Below are positions 26,288 to 35,860 of a stretch of DNA of 64,000 bases, one piece after another. The notes below the pieces were generated by a model. It did not search any database and was not told the DNA's origin. It saw nothing but the letters and a program-made list of their open reading frames with translations. The DNA comes from HK1 sp965221725 (GTDB taxonomy: Bacteria; Pseudomonadota; Gammaproteobacteria; HK1), in NCBI GenBank assembly GCA_965221725.1, contig OZ244909.1, positions 4,047,522-4,111,521 on the forward strand. The letters run 5' to 3'. The number at the start of each line of letters is the position of its first letter. Position 1 is the first letter of the stretch. Made by a program: the position numbers and the translations under genes.

Positions 26288-26944
26288 GTGCTCGATCGCG
26301 TGATTCGTTTTCTCCTTCTGTGCGAAGGGACTTCGGACCGGGCGTTGGTTCCACACCTCCGTCAGCTATTGTCTTACTGTGGGGCGGCGGAGGTGGTGGG
26401 GACAGCGGTTGCGCTTGCCAGCATACGCGATCCAGGAGAAGGTGGAGCTTCGGTGCTGGAGAGAAAGATGCGGGTTGTACTCTCCACGGAGTCCGAGTTC
26501 GATGTGCTCTTCGTCCACCGCGACGCCGACTCGGCCGGAGTCGAAGCGCGTGCGGGGGAGATTGCCCAAGCGGCGTGCAATGCGGAATTGGCGATAGAAC
26601 GAGTCAACGTCATTCCCGTCAGAACGACGGAGGCATGGATTCTGCTGGATGAGACCGAAATTCGCAGAGTCGCCGGAAACCCGAGAGGAAGACAACCGCT
26701 GAACCTGCCGCGACCTTCAAAAGTCGAGCAGGCAGGAGATCCCAAGTCGATTCTGAAGGCCGCGCTCGTTGCGGCCAGCGATTGCCAAGGCCATCGTCTC
26801 AGAAAATTCCGGAAGAAATTTCAGCAGCATCGGCGAATTCTGCTGGAGCGACTCCCGGTGGGGGGCGCTCTCGCTGAAGTACCTGCCTGGGCTCGGCTCA
26901 GACAGGAAATTTCCGATCTCGTTTCCCGGACCGCCTCCGCATGA
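26288..26944 (+). CDS. DUF4276/TOPRIM-like partner of the AAA ATPase
   Basis: This 218-residue protein has FLLLCEGTSDRALVPHL at the N-terminus (the acidic E-G-x-S/T-D site) and VLFVHRDADSAGVEAR (an acidic D-x-D pair), as expected for the TOPRIM-like fold of DUF4276 proteins. The conserved WILLDE follows, and the basic C-terminus (RKFRKKFQQHRR) could contact nucleic acid. GTG 26288 lies 5 nt after the ATPase stop. The pair is probably co-expressed and acts as a nuclease effector with its ATPase sensor. Confidence 0.8.
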   Translation: MLDRVIRFLLLCEGTSDRALVPHLRQLLSYCGAAEVVGTAVALASIRDPGEGGASVLERKMRVVLSTESEFDVLFVHRDADSAGVEARAGEIAQAACNAELAIERVNVIPVRTTEAWILLDETEIRRVAGNPRGRQPLNLPRPSKVEQAGDPKSILKAALVAASDCQGHRLRKFRKKFQQHRRILLERLPVGGALAEVPAWARLRQEISDLVSRTASA

Positions 26945-27063
26945 GAATGCGATTGGCTGTGTCCGACTTCCGCTACTGCGTCAACGCACGTGTTGTCTCG
27001 GACGTTCCGACATCGGGAAAGATCGAGCGCGCTCGTTCATCACCGCATGGCGGCAGCCCCTGA

Positions 27064-27939
27064 ATGACCGATTTGACGGATAGCCTCCCTCGGCACAAGG
27101 ACGATTTCGGGCGGGTCTACGATCTGGAGGACCCGAGTCCGTACTTCACCGCGCTGAGGCCGTCCGACTACCGCATGCCGGCGGTGCTCGCGGGAGCGCT
27201 GAAGGCCATGCATGGTCCGATGTGCGCCGCCCGCGGTACGGGCGAGCGCTTGCGGGTGCTGGACTTCGCCTGCGGCTATGGAGCCATCGGGGCGCTGCTG
27301 CGTCACGATATCGGCATGGCGGATCTCTACGCTTGCTATGGCGGACAACGATGGCGGTCGGCCGATGCTCGGCGGTACTGGGCGGACGATGCCGCTTTCT
27401 TCGCCGCGCGACGTTCGGTGTCCGCAGCTTTCGAGATCGGTGGTGTCGATATCGCCGGAGTCGCGCTGGAGTACGCCGCTGCGCTCGGTTTTCTCGACCT
27501 GGCCTTCCACGAGAACCTGCTCGAGAACGCTCCGAGCGACGATCTGAAGCGTTTCCTTCGCGGGGTGGACCTGATCGTCGAGAGCGGTTCGCTGGGCGAT
27601 CTGCTGCCGAGTGTTTTCGAGCGCATTCTGGATCTCTGCGACGATGTGCCCCGGCCCTGGTTCATCTACGGCCCCCGCCCCGACGTGGACTGGGCGCCGC
27701 TGAACGCGTTGTGGAAATCGCGGGGATATCGGGCCGAGAGCCTCGGCGCCGGATCGATTCGCTACCGCAAGGCGCTGGCGGCGGAGGAACAGGCGGACAT
27801 GCTCCGTCTCACCCGCGCCCTCGGGAAGCGGGACGAGGCGGTGATGCGCGACGGCTACCTGCTGGTCGACATGACGCTGGCGCGCCCCCGGGCCGATGCC
27901 GGCAATCCGCCGATCGGGCGGCTGCGGGGCGGCTTGTGA
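27064..27939 (+). CDS. Class I SAM-dependent methyltransferase-like protein
   Basis: This 291-residue protein has the glycine-rich SAM motif I, VLDFACGYGAIGALL (about residues 63-77). Motif II-like acidic residues follow (GGVDIAGVALEYA) and the motif IV region is GVDLIVESGS. No DPPY/NPPY motif is seen, so a DNA base methyltransferase is unlikely; a small-molecule or protein methyltransferase is more plausible. ATG overlaps a TGA (TGAATG context) in a region otherwise lacking a gene. It is flanked by the defence pair and radC, and its role in the island is unclear. Confidence 0.7.
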   Translation: MTDLTDSLPRHKDDFGRVYDLEDPSPYFTALRPSDYRMPAVLAGALKAMHGPMCAARGTGERLRVLDFACGYGAIGALLRHDIGMADLYACYGGQRWRSADARRYWADDAAFFAARRSVSAAFEIGGVDIAGVALEYAAALGFLDLAFHENLLENAPSDDLKRFLRGVDLIVESGSLGDLLPSVFERILDLCDDVPRPWFIYGPRPDVDWAPLNALWKSRGYRAESLGAGSIRYRKALAAEEQADMLRLTRALGKRDEAVMRDGYLLVDMTLARPRADAGNPPIGRLRGGL

Positions 27940-28050
27940 CCGAGCGGGATCGGGGTCTCGGGGCGTCGGACCTTCTGCTGCTCTATCATGCTGTAGGGAG
28001 GACGGCCGGCTCTTGCGCCGCGGGTCCACACCAACCAGGAATCCCCACGG

Positions 28051-28734
28051 ATGGAACGGCCCCATTACCACGGCCATCGCAAGCGACTGCGCGAGCGCTT
28101 CCTGAAGAACGGTCTCGCGGGATTCGCGGAGCATGAGGTAGTCGAGTTGCTCCTCACTCTGGCGATTCCCCGCGCTGACGTGAAGCAGCCCGCCAAGGCG
28201 TTGCTCGGGCGCTTCGGCAGTCTGCGAGGGGTACTGGACGCGCCACTGTCCGAGCTGCATTCGATCACCGGTGTCGGCGATGTCGCCGCGGTTGCCCTGC
28301 ACATCATCCGTGAATCGGCGACGCTCTACCTTCAGGAAGCGTCGGAGGAAGCGGAGGTGCTGCATGACCCGAAGCGGCTCGCCGACTTCTGGCGGATGCG
28401 GATTGGCGCTCTCAGGAACGAGGTATTCGCTGTCGCGTATCTGGATTCCGCGTACCGGCTATTGCGCAACGGTATCGAGATTCTTCAGGAAGGGACGATC
28501 GACCGTGCCGCAGTGTATCCCCGCCGCGTTGTGGAAGCCGCGCTCAGACGCCAGGCGGCGGTGCTGGTGCTCGCACACAACCATCCGAACGGCAACGTGG
28601 AGCCGAGCGAGCATGACAAGGTGCTCACGCGGGCTATCGTGCTGGCTGCGGAGACCATCAACCTTCGGGTGCTCGATCACTTGATCGTGTCGCCGGAAGA
28701 TGTCTTCAGCTTCAGGAAGGCGGGACTGTTGTGA
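28051..28734 (+). CDS. radC: RadC-family JAMM-domain protein
   Basis: This 227-residue RadC homologue has an N-terminal helix-hairpin-helix region (ADVKQPAKALLGRFG, LHSITGVGDVAAVAL) and a C-terminal MPN/JAMM metalloprotease-like domain whose zinc ligands are visible in LVLAHNHPNGNVEPSEHD. RadC proteins were linked to DNA repair but are now mainly regarded as accessory genes carried on mobile islands, which suits this location. The NAxxSxG loop of the family is altered. Confidence 0.88.
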   Translation: MERPHYHGHRKRLRERFLKNGLAGFAEHEVVELLLTLAIPRADVKQPAKALLGRFGSLRGVLDAPLSELHSITGVGDVAAVALHIIRESATLYLQEASEEAEVLHDPKRLADFWRMRIGALRNEVFAVAYLDSAYRLLRNGIEILQEGTIDRAAVYPRRVVEAALRRQAAVLVLAHNHPNGNVEPSEHDKVLTRAIVLAAETINLRVLDHLIVSPEDVFSFRKAGLL

Positions 28735-28846
28735 GCATCGCGCCTGCTATTCTGCAACACTGCCGGAGCTTGCGGGGATTCGCATCACTCTCTTCCACTG
28801 CATGCGACTGCGCTACGTGGTGTCCTCAACGCCAAGGAGGGGCCTG

Positions 28847-29011
28847 ATGAGCACCAAGAACGAGCGACGGGAGAATGTGCTCATGGTCCTGCCATGTCAC
28901 CCGAAACGAGTGTATGAGGTAAGCTGGCGCTCCGACGCGGCCGTGGGTCGGGAACACGCTGGAAGGTACGCGGTCGCGATTCCGCCTGAGGTGGCGATTT
29001 GCCGGGAATAA
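28847..29011 (+). CDS. Small hypothetical protein, 54 residues
   Basis: A very good ribosome-binding site (AAGGAGG, 28834-28840) stands 6 nt before ATG 28847, the main reason to call this frame. The product is a short, basic, soluble peptide (MSTKNERRENVLMVLPCHPK at its start) with no recognised family. Confidence 0.4.
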   Translation: MSTKNERRENVLMVLPCHPKRVYEVSWRSDAAVGREHAGRYAVAIPPEVAICRE

Positions 29012-29082
29012 GATCCACATACGCCGTGCCAAGTCAGGGATGTGACCGGTGGGATCGGAGATTTGGAGACGCTGCCCCGGGA

Positions 29083-29330
29083 ATCACTGGGCAAGTCACC
29101 GAGCAAGTCGGCCTCTAAATTCGGCTGCTACAGGCGATATCGGATGAAATTACCGGGCAGAGCATGTGGGATGCCCTGAGCTTGAATCACCGTGACTATT
29201 TCAAAAAGTCCACCTGCTTCCGGCCCTGCGAGCCGATCTGATCGAAATGACCATTCCGGACAAATCGCGCAGCAGGGAGCGGCGATACCGCTTAATGCCG
29301 GCGGGAAGCGAGTACCTGAAGCAAGTCGAG
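29083..29330 (+). pseudogene. Decayed winged-helix C-terminus of a Fic/AlbA_2-type gene
   Basis: The first frame reads ITGQVTEQVGL, stop (TAA 29116-29118), then ILLQAISDEI-like sequence with MWDALSLNHRDYFKKS. After about 29211 the continuation LLPALRADLIEMTIPDK...YRLMPAGSEYLKQVE lies in another frame, one nucleotide having been lost where a TAC codon is expected. Together this is the C-terminal winged-helix tail of many Fic and AlbA_2 proteins (TGQVT repeat, then AxxAxLxMTIPDKPRSR-like core). The N-terminal part is missing. One nonsense change and one frameshift show it is dead. Confidence 0.65.
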
Positions 29331-29343
29331 GGAGGAACGGTAA

Positions 29344-31170
29344 ATGTCGAAGATCGACATCACGAGGACCGAGCTGATATGGCCGGGCAAGTACAACGAG
29401 GACGGTACGCGCAAGGAAGTTCCCCGCGTCAATCTACCGTTTCAGGTTATCGAGACAGTCAACGAGAGTCGTGCCACACGCGAGGCGAAGAAGGGCGGTG
29501 TGCAGGGATCGCTTTTTGACTTCTACGAAGGCAATGAGGGTGAAACGTTCGAGGAGAGGTGGAGGAACAAGCTCATCTGGGGGGACAACTTGCTTGTGAT
29601 GAGCTCGCTTCTGGAGAAATTCGCAGGGAAAATTGATCTGATCTACATCGATCCGCCGTTTGCTACGGGATCCGACTTCTCGTTCACTGCGCAGATCGGT
29701 GAATCTGGTGTCGAGCTGAATAAGGAGCAGACATTAATTGAGGAAAAAGTGTACCGAGATACTTGGGGTGCTGGCACAGCGTCATATCTCGACATGATGC
29801 AAATGCGGCTTCAATTGCTCAGAGATATATTAAGTCCTACAGGTAGCATTATTCTCCACTGTGATTTCTGACTTTCTCATTTACTTGGCGCAATTCTTGA
29901 TGAAATATTCGGAGGCGGAGATCGAGAATCACGTACAGATGAACCGGGTTTTAGAAATGAAATAATGTGGCTATATGGCTTGGGCGGATCAAGTTCGAAG
30001 TGTTATCCAAAGAAACATGATTGTTTACTTTGGTACTCAAAATCCAATCGGTGGTTTTTTGAACCTCCAATGGTACCGGCAACATCTCAGAGAATGAAGG
30101 GGCAGAATAAGAAATGTCCTGATTATTGGGATATTCCGAATATTAATAATATGGCTGATGAGCGTACGGGCTATCCAACACAGAAACCAGAGGAATTACT
30201 GAATAGGATCATCTCTGCACATTCACGTTCAGGAGAACTTGTCGCTGATTTATTTTGTGGTTCCGGAACAACTCTCGCAGTCGCCGAGAAACTTGGCCGC
30301 CGCTGGATCGGATGTGATTTGGGACGATGGGGTATTCATGTAACCCGTAAAAGATTGCTCAGTATCGAGAACTGTAAGCCTTTTGAAGTATTAAACCTCG
30401 GTAAATATGAACGCCAATACTGGCATGGTGTTACCTTCGGAAAATGCGAAGATAATCTCGGTGAATATAATAATAAGCTGGCCACAGAAAAGGCACTCTA
30501 CGAGTACTTGGCGTTTATACTTGAACTCTACGGCGCCCGGCCGGTGGTGGGTATGATTTATTTGCATGGAAAAAAAGGTAGGGCCATGGTCCATATCGGT
30601 CCCGTGGATGCACCAGTGACCATTAGTGAGATTGATTCTGCGATAGAGGAATGTCTCCGTCTGAAACAACACGATCTGCATGTTCTCGGTTGGGAATGGG
30701 AAATGGGTCTTCAGGATCTCATGGTTCAGGAAGCAAGGAACAGAGGTATCAATCTCTTGATGTTGCAGATCCCACGTGAGGTCATGGAGCAGCAGGCAGT
30801 TGACAAGGGCGATGTTTGCTTCTTTGAGCTGGCTTATCTGGATGCTGCGATCAAAATATCGAAGAAACTTACCGCACAGGTGATGCTCAAGAATTTCGTT
30901 ATTTCCAACGCAGAGTTCATTCCGAACGAGGTACGTAGTAAGATAGAAAAGTGGTCCGACTACATCGATTATTGGGCAGTGGATTGGAATTTTCGCAACG
31001 ATACCTTCATGCAGGGATGGGAGGCGTATCGTACCCGAAAGGATCGGTCGCTTTGCCTGGCTTCTGCTCCGCACAAGTATGAGAAGCAGGGAAAATACCG
31101 AATTCTGGTCAAGGTCATCGACATCTTCGGCAACGATACTTCGCAGGCGTTCGAAGTGAAGGTGAAATAG
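29344..31170 (+). pseudogene. Type III restriction-modification methyltransferase (Mod) with internal TGA
   Basis: ATG 29344, after a GGAGG site, opens a beta-class N6/N4 DNA methyltransferase: WGDNLLVMSSLLEKFAGKIDLIYIDPPF (motif IV DPPF). TGA at 29869-29871 follows LSPTGSIILHCDF. The same frame continues 433 codons to 31170 with MWLYGLGGSSSK, GYPTQKPEELLNRII and motif I DLFCGSGTTLAVAEKLGR. Related proteins have an Arg/His at the TGA position (CDWxVSH), so a CGA-to-TGA change is likely. The middle is markedly AT-rich relative to the chromosome, indicating foreign origin. Two pieces could in principle complement, but the first lacks motif I. Confidence 0.85.
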
Positions 31171-31172
31171 CC

Positions 31173-31234
31173 ATGGCGAGGACCTTTATCCACTACAACC
31201 AGGAACTTCCGGAGATTCTGGAGCGACGACCATG
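31173..31234 (+). pseudogene. 5' fragment of the type III res gene, cut off by the IS
   Basis: ATG 31173 begins 2 nt after the mod stop and encodes MARTFIHYNQELPEILERRP before meeting the insertion at 31235. Joining 31234 to 32476 (removing the IS and one target duplication) restores one open frame that continues WESPTSHLIKDD into the res body. Confidence 0.85.
31225..31234. repeat. Target-site duplication, left copy
   Basis: GACGACCATG, identical to 32466-32475, directly abuts the left end of the ISAs1-family element. Ten base pairs is within the usual target duplication size of this family. Confidence 0.92.
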
Positions 31235-32465
31235 CAGGGTGACCGCATATAAAGTCATTGTCCCATCAACAACTTATCTCGGAAGGCATCGTTCAGAGCG
31301 GCCCGGACTCTCTTGCGCCTATAGCTCATTTTCGTCTTCTCGCGCTTGAGTAGGTTCATCGCCATGTGACGAATCACCCCGATGTTGTGAGGCGCATTGC
31401 CTCGACGAATCCGGCTTGCGTCTTCGCGAAACGTCACGTCCAACCGCCAGTGCAACCCGTTCTCGATACTCCAATGTGAACGCACCGCCCGTTGAAACAC
31501 CTTCACGTCATCAAGCGAGGTGATGTAGTAGCGCCGCTCAACACTGACACGCCCTCCACAATGACGTTCCGACTCCACCATTCCCATCGCTTTCAGTCCC
31601 TTCCACTTCCCGACACCCGACAACGCACCAAGGTCCGTGGACAAGAAATAGCTCCGGTGCTCAATCCGCCCGTGACCTTCGTCGCAAGTCGCCTCGTGCC
31701 CCATCTCCGAACCGCCAAAGTCGCACCGCTCCGCCGCCTCGAAATACGCCCGAACCTCGCGCTCCAATTCCGGCTGATTGCGCTTCAGCGCCAACACGTA
31801 ATCCCCACCGCCTTTCTTGACCTGCTTCGCGATCGCGCGTTGGCACCCCATCGCATCCAGCGTCACGATACACCCCTTCAATTGAAGCTTCTCCAGCAAC
31901 TCCGGCACCGCCACGATCTCGTTCGACTTCTCGTCGGTTTTCACCTGCCCAAGCACCACCCCATTGCGACACGCCCAGGCACTGACCATATGCAGCGCCT
32001 TCACCCCTCGCTTGCGATCATGGGTGCGTCGATGCGTCTTGCCATCGAGCGCAATGATCTCACCGTCGCTGAGCTTGACCACGTCCTCCATCCAACTGAG
32101 AAAGCACGCCTGAAACCCACTGACCGACAACGCCGAGATGATGCGGGCAATCGTGTCATCGACCGGGACCCCATTGGCCAGCGGGACATAACGACGTAAC
32201 CAGTCCAGCTTTGCGCGACCGAACTCCTCGATGTCGCACCAACCTTCGGCCCCACTGAGCACCGCGCACACGCACAGCACGATGACATCAATCAACTCAT
32301 GCTTCTTGTTCCGGTCGACGCGCGGGTCTTCCAACTTCGAGAAATGTTCGATCAGACCCTCGGGGGCACTGTTGTCCATTGCTGATCACGTTCCTCTCCT
32401 TGGCCAGAGTGGCATTAGATCACAGAATGCACTGATTTACATGGGATTTTAGTGATCTTGCCCTG
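31235..32465 (-). mobile_element. ISAs1-family insertion sequence, 1231 bp, inserted in res
   Basis: The element is bounded by perfect 10-bp target duplications. Its ends read inward as CAGGGTGACCGCATATAAAG and CAGGGCAAGATCACTAAAAT, sharing CAGGG and a loosely matching interior as imperfect inverted repeats. It encodes a single intact transposase on the minus strand. Identical target copies and an intact transposase suggest recent insertion. Confidence 0.93.
31255..32379 (-). CDS. ISAs1-family DDE transposase
   Basis: This is an intact 374-residue transposase. The DDE triad is recognisable in IIALDGKTHRRTHD, CIVTLDAMGCQRAIA and the Glu of RSHWSIENGLHWRLDVTF. The N-terminal LEDPRVDRNKKHELIDVIVL and AEGWCDIEEFG are family hallmarks. 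It fills most of the element and reads opposite to the disrupted restriction genes. Confidence 0.95.
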   Translation of the reverse strand: MDNSAPEGLIEHFSKLEDPRVDRNKKHELIDVIVLCVCAVLSGAEGWCDIEEFGRAKLDWLRRYVPLANGVPVDDTIARIISALSVSGFQACFLSWMEDVVKLSDGEIIALDGKTHRRTHDRKRGVKALHMVSAWACRNGVVLGQVKTDEKSNEIVAVPELLEKLQLKGCIVTLDAMGCQRAIAKQVKKGGGDYVLALKRNQPELEREVRAYFEAAERCDFGGSEMGHEATCDEGHGRIEHRSYFLSTDLGALSGVGKWKGLKAMGMVESERHCGGRVSVERRYYITSLDDVKVFQRAVRSHWSIENGLHWRLDVTFREDASRIRRGNAPHNIGVIRHMAMNLLKREKTKMSYRRKRVRAALNDAFRDKLLMGQ

Positions 32466-32475
32466 GACGACCATG
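32466..32475. repeat. Target-site duplication, right copy
   Basis: GACGACCATG follows the right IS end immediately and matches 31225-31234 exactly. Confidence 0.92.
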
Positions 32476-35254
32476 GGAGAGCCCGACCTCTCACTTGATA
32501 AAGGATGACAGTGCGCCCATGGGGTGGCGTGAGGACGATTCCGGCCGTCGCCCGAGTCGACTTCTACTGCCGCCGAAGATTCGCGAAGAGGTGAACACAT
32601 GGCGTGGCGGAGGTTATCTCGGTGCCTCCGACGTAACCCGCCGGCTGTTCGAGTACTGGTTCGAAGAGGATCACGAAATTACAGGATTCGACGCCCCGTT
32701 TCGATACTACTTCTGTCAGCGCGAGGCGATCGAGACCTTGGTCTGGTTGGTGGAAGTTGGCGGTCAACGCGACGTGAAAGCGCTCCTTGAGACGTATGCG
32801 ACGCTCACTCGGAGAGATTTGATATCGAAGAACATCGAATTTCAGACGGCGATGGACGGAAGGCGGCAGCTTCGCCGATACGTGCCGGAACTGGATCGGG
32901 AAGGCGTGCAGGACTTGCCGCCCGAAAACCTGCTCCGTCTCGCGTTTAAGATGGCCACGGGATCGGGCAAGACTTGGGTGATGGCGATGACGATTGTCTG
33001 GTCTCATCTGCACAAACAGCACGTTTCCGGCTCGCACCTATCCACGAACTTCCTCGTCGTGGCGCCTAATGTGATCGTGTATCAGCGCCTGGAAAGGGAT
33101 TTTGCCGACAATCGAATCTTCCACCGACTGCCGCTGGTTCCGCCTGAGTGGAAGGGCGCGTTCTCGCAGAAGGTGATTCTCCGTGGCGACGCTGCCGAGC
33201 CGACTCAGGCGGGAAATCTCTTTCTGGCCAACATCCAGCAACTCTATGAATCGCGCGACGAGGAGTGGACGGCGGTGAACGCGGTCGAGGCACTTCTGGG
33301 CAAGAGACCCGCGCAAAATCTTGTGTCGCCCGCCCAACGCTCCATGCTGGAGCGAATCAAGTCGCTCAGGGATCTCGTGGTGCTGAACGATGAAGCACAC
33401 CACGTCCATGACGAGGAGCTCGCCTGGAGCAAATCACTTCTGACCATTCACGATGCGCTCCCGCACGGCTTGGGTGCATGGCTCGATTTCTCCGCCACGC
33501 CCAAGGATCAGAATGGCATGTACTTCCCGTGGACAATCGTGGATTACCCCTTGGCACAGGCGGTGGAGGACCGCATCGTCAAGGCGCCCATCATCGTGAC
33601 CAGCGGCAGCCAGCCCGCCGAAGACCCCGACGGTGTGACGAAGGAAAACGTAGCGGAAAAGTACGGCTATTGGCTGCAGGCTGCGGTCAAGCGCTGGAAG
33701 CAGCATCGGAAGATGTACAGGAAGCTGGACATCAGACCGGTGCTCTTCATCATGGCGGAGAAGAACGCGTACGCCGACGCCTTGGGCGAATACCTGTGGA
33801 AGACGAAAGGGCTTGGCTTTCGGGAATCCGAGGTGCTCGTCATCCACACCGACGCGGCGGGTGAGATCAGGAAGAAGGATCTCGATAAGGCTCGACAGGT
33901 GGCGCGGGAGATCGATCAGGCGGAGAACCGGATCAAGGCCATCGTCAGCGTCATGATGCTGCGTGAGGGATGGGATGTCCGCAACGTGACGGTGGTGCTG
34001 GGGTTGCGTCCGTTCACCGCCAAGGCGGAGATTCTCCCGGAACAGGTCATCGGCCGCGGTCTGCGTCTGATGACGCAGGTGAGTCCGGATCGCACGCAGA
34101 CTCTGGAGGTGCTCGGCACCCGTAACCTGCTCAATGTCCTGCGTGAGCAACTGGAAGCCGAAGGGGTTGGCGTGGTGGCCACGACGGCCAATCCGCCCTC
34201 ACCGATCATCATTGAGCCGGTGCAGGAGCGGCTGAAATACGACATCGCCATCCCCATCACCAAACCGAGTCTGGAGCACGACTTCCGGAGGCTGTCTGAT
34301 CTGCGGGTGCAATCGCTCGAACCGATTTTCGACCAGGAAGACATCGATGAGCGATATCGCATCAGGCTGAAGCTGGAGTTCGCCCCCACGGAAACCGAAG
34401 TGCACCAGGAGGATATCGCCGGCGGTTTGTTGCCCACCCAGGAGCTTCTGGCCGACATTACCAACCGGGTTGCCGGAAAGACGGGTCTCACCAACCGCTT
34501 CGCGGAGTTGTATCCGCTGGTTCGCGACTACGTCAGAGGACGTTGTTTCGGACGAGAGATCGAATTGGACGACGACGCTCCTCGATTTCATCTGGATCGG
34601 CTGGAAATCAAGGAGGGCATCGCCGGATACCTGACCCGGAAGATCGCCCAACTCACCATTGAGCACCGAAAGATCGAATTCGACAGGCGGGACTTTCGTC
34701 TGTCCGAGACCAAGCCCTTCAGTTGGCGGCGGAACCTGCCGCCTCTGGAAGCGAGGAAGACAGTCTTCAACTTCGTGGCCACCTATAACGACTTCGAGCG
34801 GATCTTCGCAGAATTTCTGGACCGTGCCGGCGATGTCCTGCGTTTTGCGGCATTGGGCACCACGGAACAGGGTAGCTCCGGCACGTCCTTCCGCGTCGAC
34901 TACCTCAAGGCAAGCGGCGCTATCGGCTTCTACTACCCCGACTGGGTCGCCGTACAGAAGGACCCGGAAGGCGCTGAAGTCAATTGGATTATCGAGACCA
35001 AGGGTCGGATTTGGGAAGGCACCGAGGAAAAGGACGCCGCCATGCGGGAGTGGTGCCGCCGCGTCACCGAGGCGACCGGCGTTTCATGGCTTTACATCCG
35101 GGTAGATCAGGCGGACTTCCGCTCAGATTTCACTACCCTCCGCGAACTCGTGTTCAAGGTAATCGGTAACATCATGTTTAGGGAACGAGATCGGCGGAAC
35201 ACCACCATGTCCCGTAAGGAAGTTCGGCAGGCGCTCGTCGAGGGCCGGCCCTGA
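32476..35254 (+). pseudogene. Type III restriction endonuclease (Res), 5' end separated by the IS
   Basis: This is the body of a Res-type DEAD-helicase/nuclease: Walker A FKMATGSGKTWVMA, DEAH box LNDEAHHVHDE, later helicase motifs (VSVMMLREGWDVRNV, PEQVIGRGLRLM), and a C-terminal nuclease core (VNWIIETKG, the E-x-K of PD-(D/E)XK). The original protein, reconstructed across the target duplication, is 946 residues; its first 20 codons lie left of the IS. A TTG at 32495 could restart translation and give a 919-residue product lacking only ~27 residues, so partial function is not excluded. Without Mod (also broken) type III cleavage would not be expected. Confidence 0.85.
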
Positions 35255-35661
35255 TGGCCATCGTCATCGACGCGTCGTTAGCCATCGCACGGTGTTTGCG
35301 AGATCGGGACGACACCACCTGGGCCGACATGGTAATGGAACGAGCCTCGTACGAGACGATCATCGTACCCAGTCTTTTCTGGTACGAAGTACGCAGCGTC
35401 CTGGTGGTCGCCGAGCGGAAAGAACGCATCGAAGCAGACGCGGTGAATAGCCATATCGAACGCCTTCGAACTCTTTGCTTCGTCACGGACGACGGCCACG
35501 ATGATCTACAAGTCATAACCCTGTGCCGACGCTATCGTCTCAGCGGCTACGATGCAGCGTACCTGGAGACCGCGAAGCGCCGCGGTGCGAGGCTCGCAAC
35601 GCTCGACAGGAAGCTCGGTGCGGCGTCGGCGAAGGAGGCTGTCTCCATGGATGCCAATTGA
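35254..35661 (+). CDS. VapC-like PIN-domain toxin without a visible antitoxin
   Basis: This 135-residue PIN-domain RNase has the acidic quartet D6 (VIDAS), E45 (WYEVRSVL), D100 (SGYDAAYLE) and D118 (ATLDRKL), so it looks catalytically complete. Its ATG overlaps the res stop by one base (TGATG), implying co-translation with the restriction gene. VapB antitoxins normally sit just upstream, but that space is the res C-terminus. Either the antitoxin is elsewhere or the toxin belonged functionally to the restriction operon. Confidence 0.85.
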   Translation: MAIVIDASLAIARCLRDRDDTTWADMVMERASYETIIVPSLFWYEVRSVLVVAERKERIEADAVNSHIERLRTLCFVTDDGHDDLQVITLCRRYRLSGYDAAYLETAKRRGARLATLDRKLGAASAKEAVSMDAN

Positions 35662-35692
35662 TCACAATGGTGATATGGAGATGTATGCTCCA

Positions 35693-35860
35693 TCAAAATG
35701 CATTCAGACCTCCGCAGGGGGCGGTGGAGAGCGCGGCGCCCCCGGATGAAGCCGTTGGGATAAGTGCCGTCGGCAGGGTGTACTTGAATTTGTCGCAAGT
35801 CATGCCGATCGCAAGGACGTGATTGCTGGTGTCCACCACGGGACCAGGCTGACCCTTCAT
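35693..35860 (-). CDS. Doubtful 55-residue frame downstream of ubiA
   Basis: ATG at 35860 overlaps the ubiA stop by 4 nt (ATGA), the geometry of coupled genes. The product, starting MKGQPGPVVDTSNHVLAIGM, matches nothing I recognise and has no membrane segment. It lies at the island boundary and may be chance. Confidence 0.2.
   Translation of the reverse strand: MKGQPGPVVDTSNHVLAIGMTCDKFKYTLPTALIPTASSGGAALSTAPCGGLNAF

Noticed and set aside
29869..29871. TGA in mod as selenocysteine or tryptophan
   Set aside because: Type III Mod proteins have no Sec site, no hairpin of SECIS type follows, and TGA is clearly used as stop elsewhere in the window. A nonsense change from an Arg codon is simpler.
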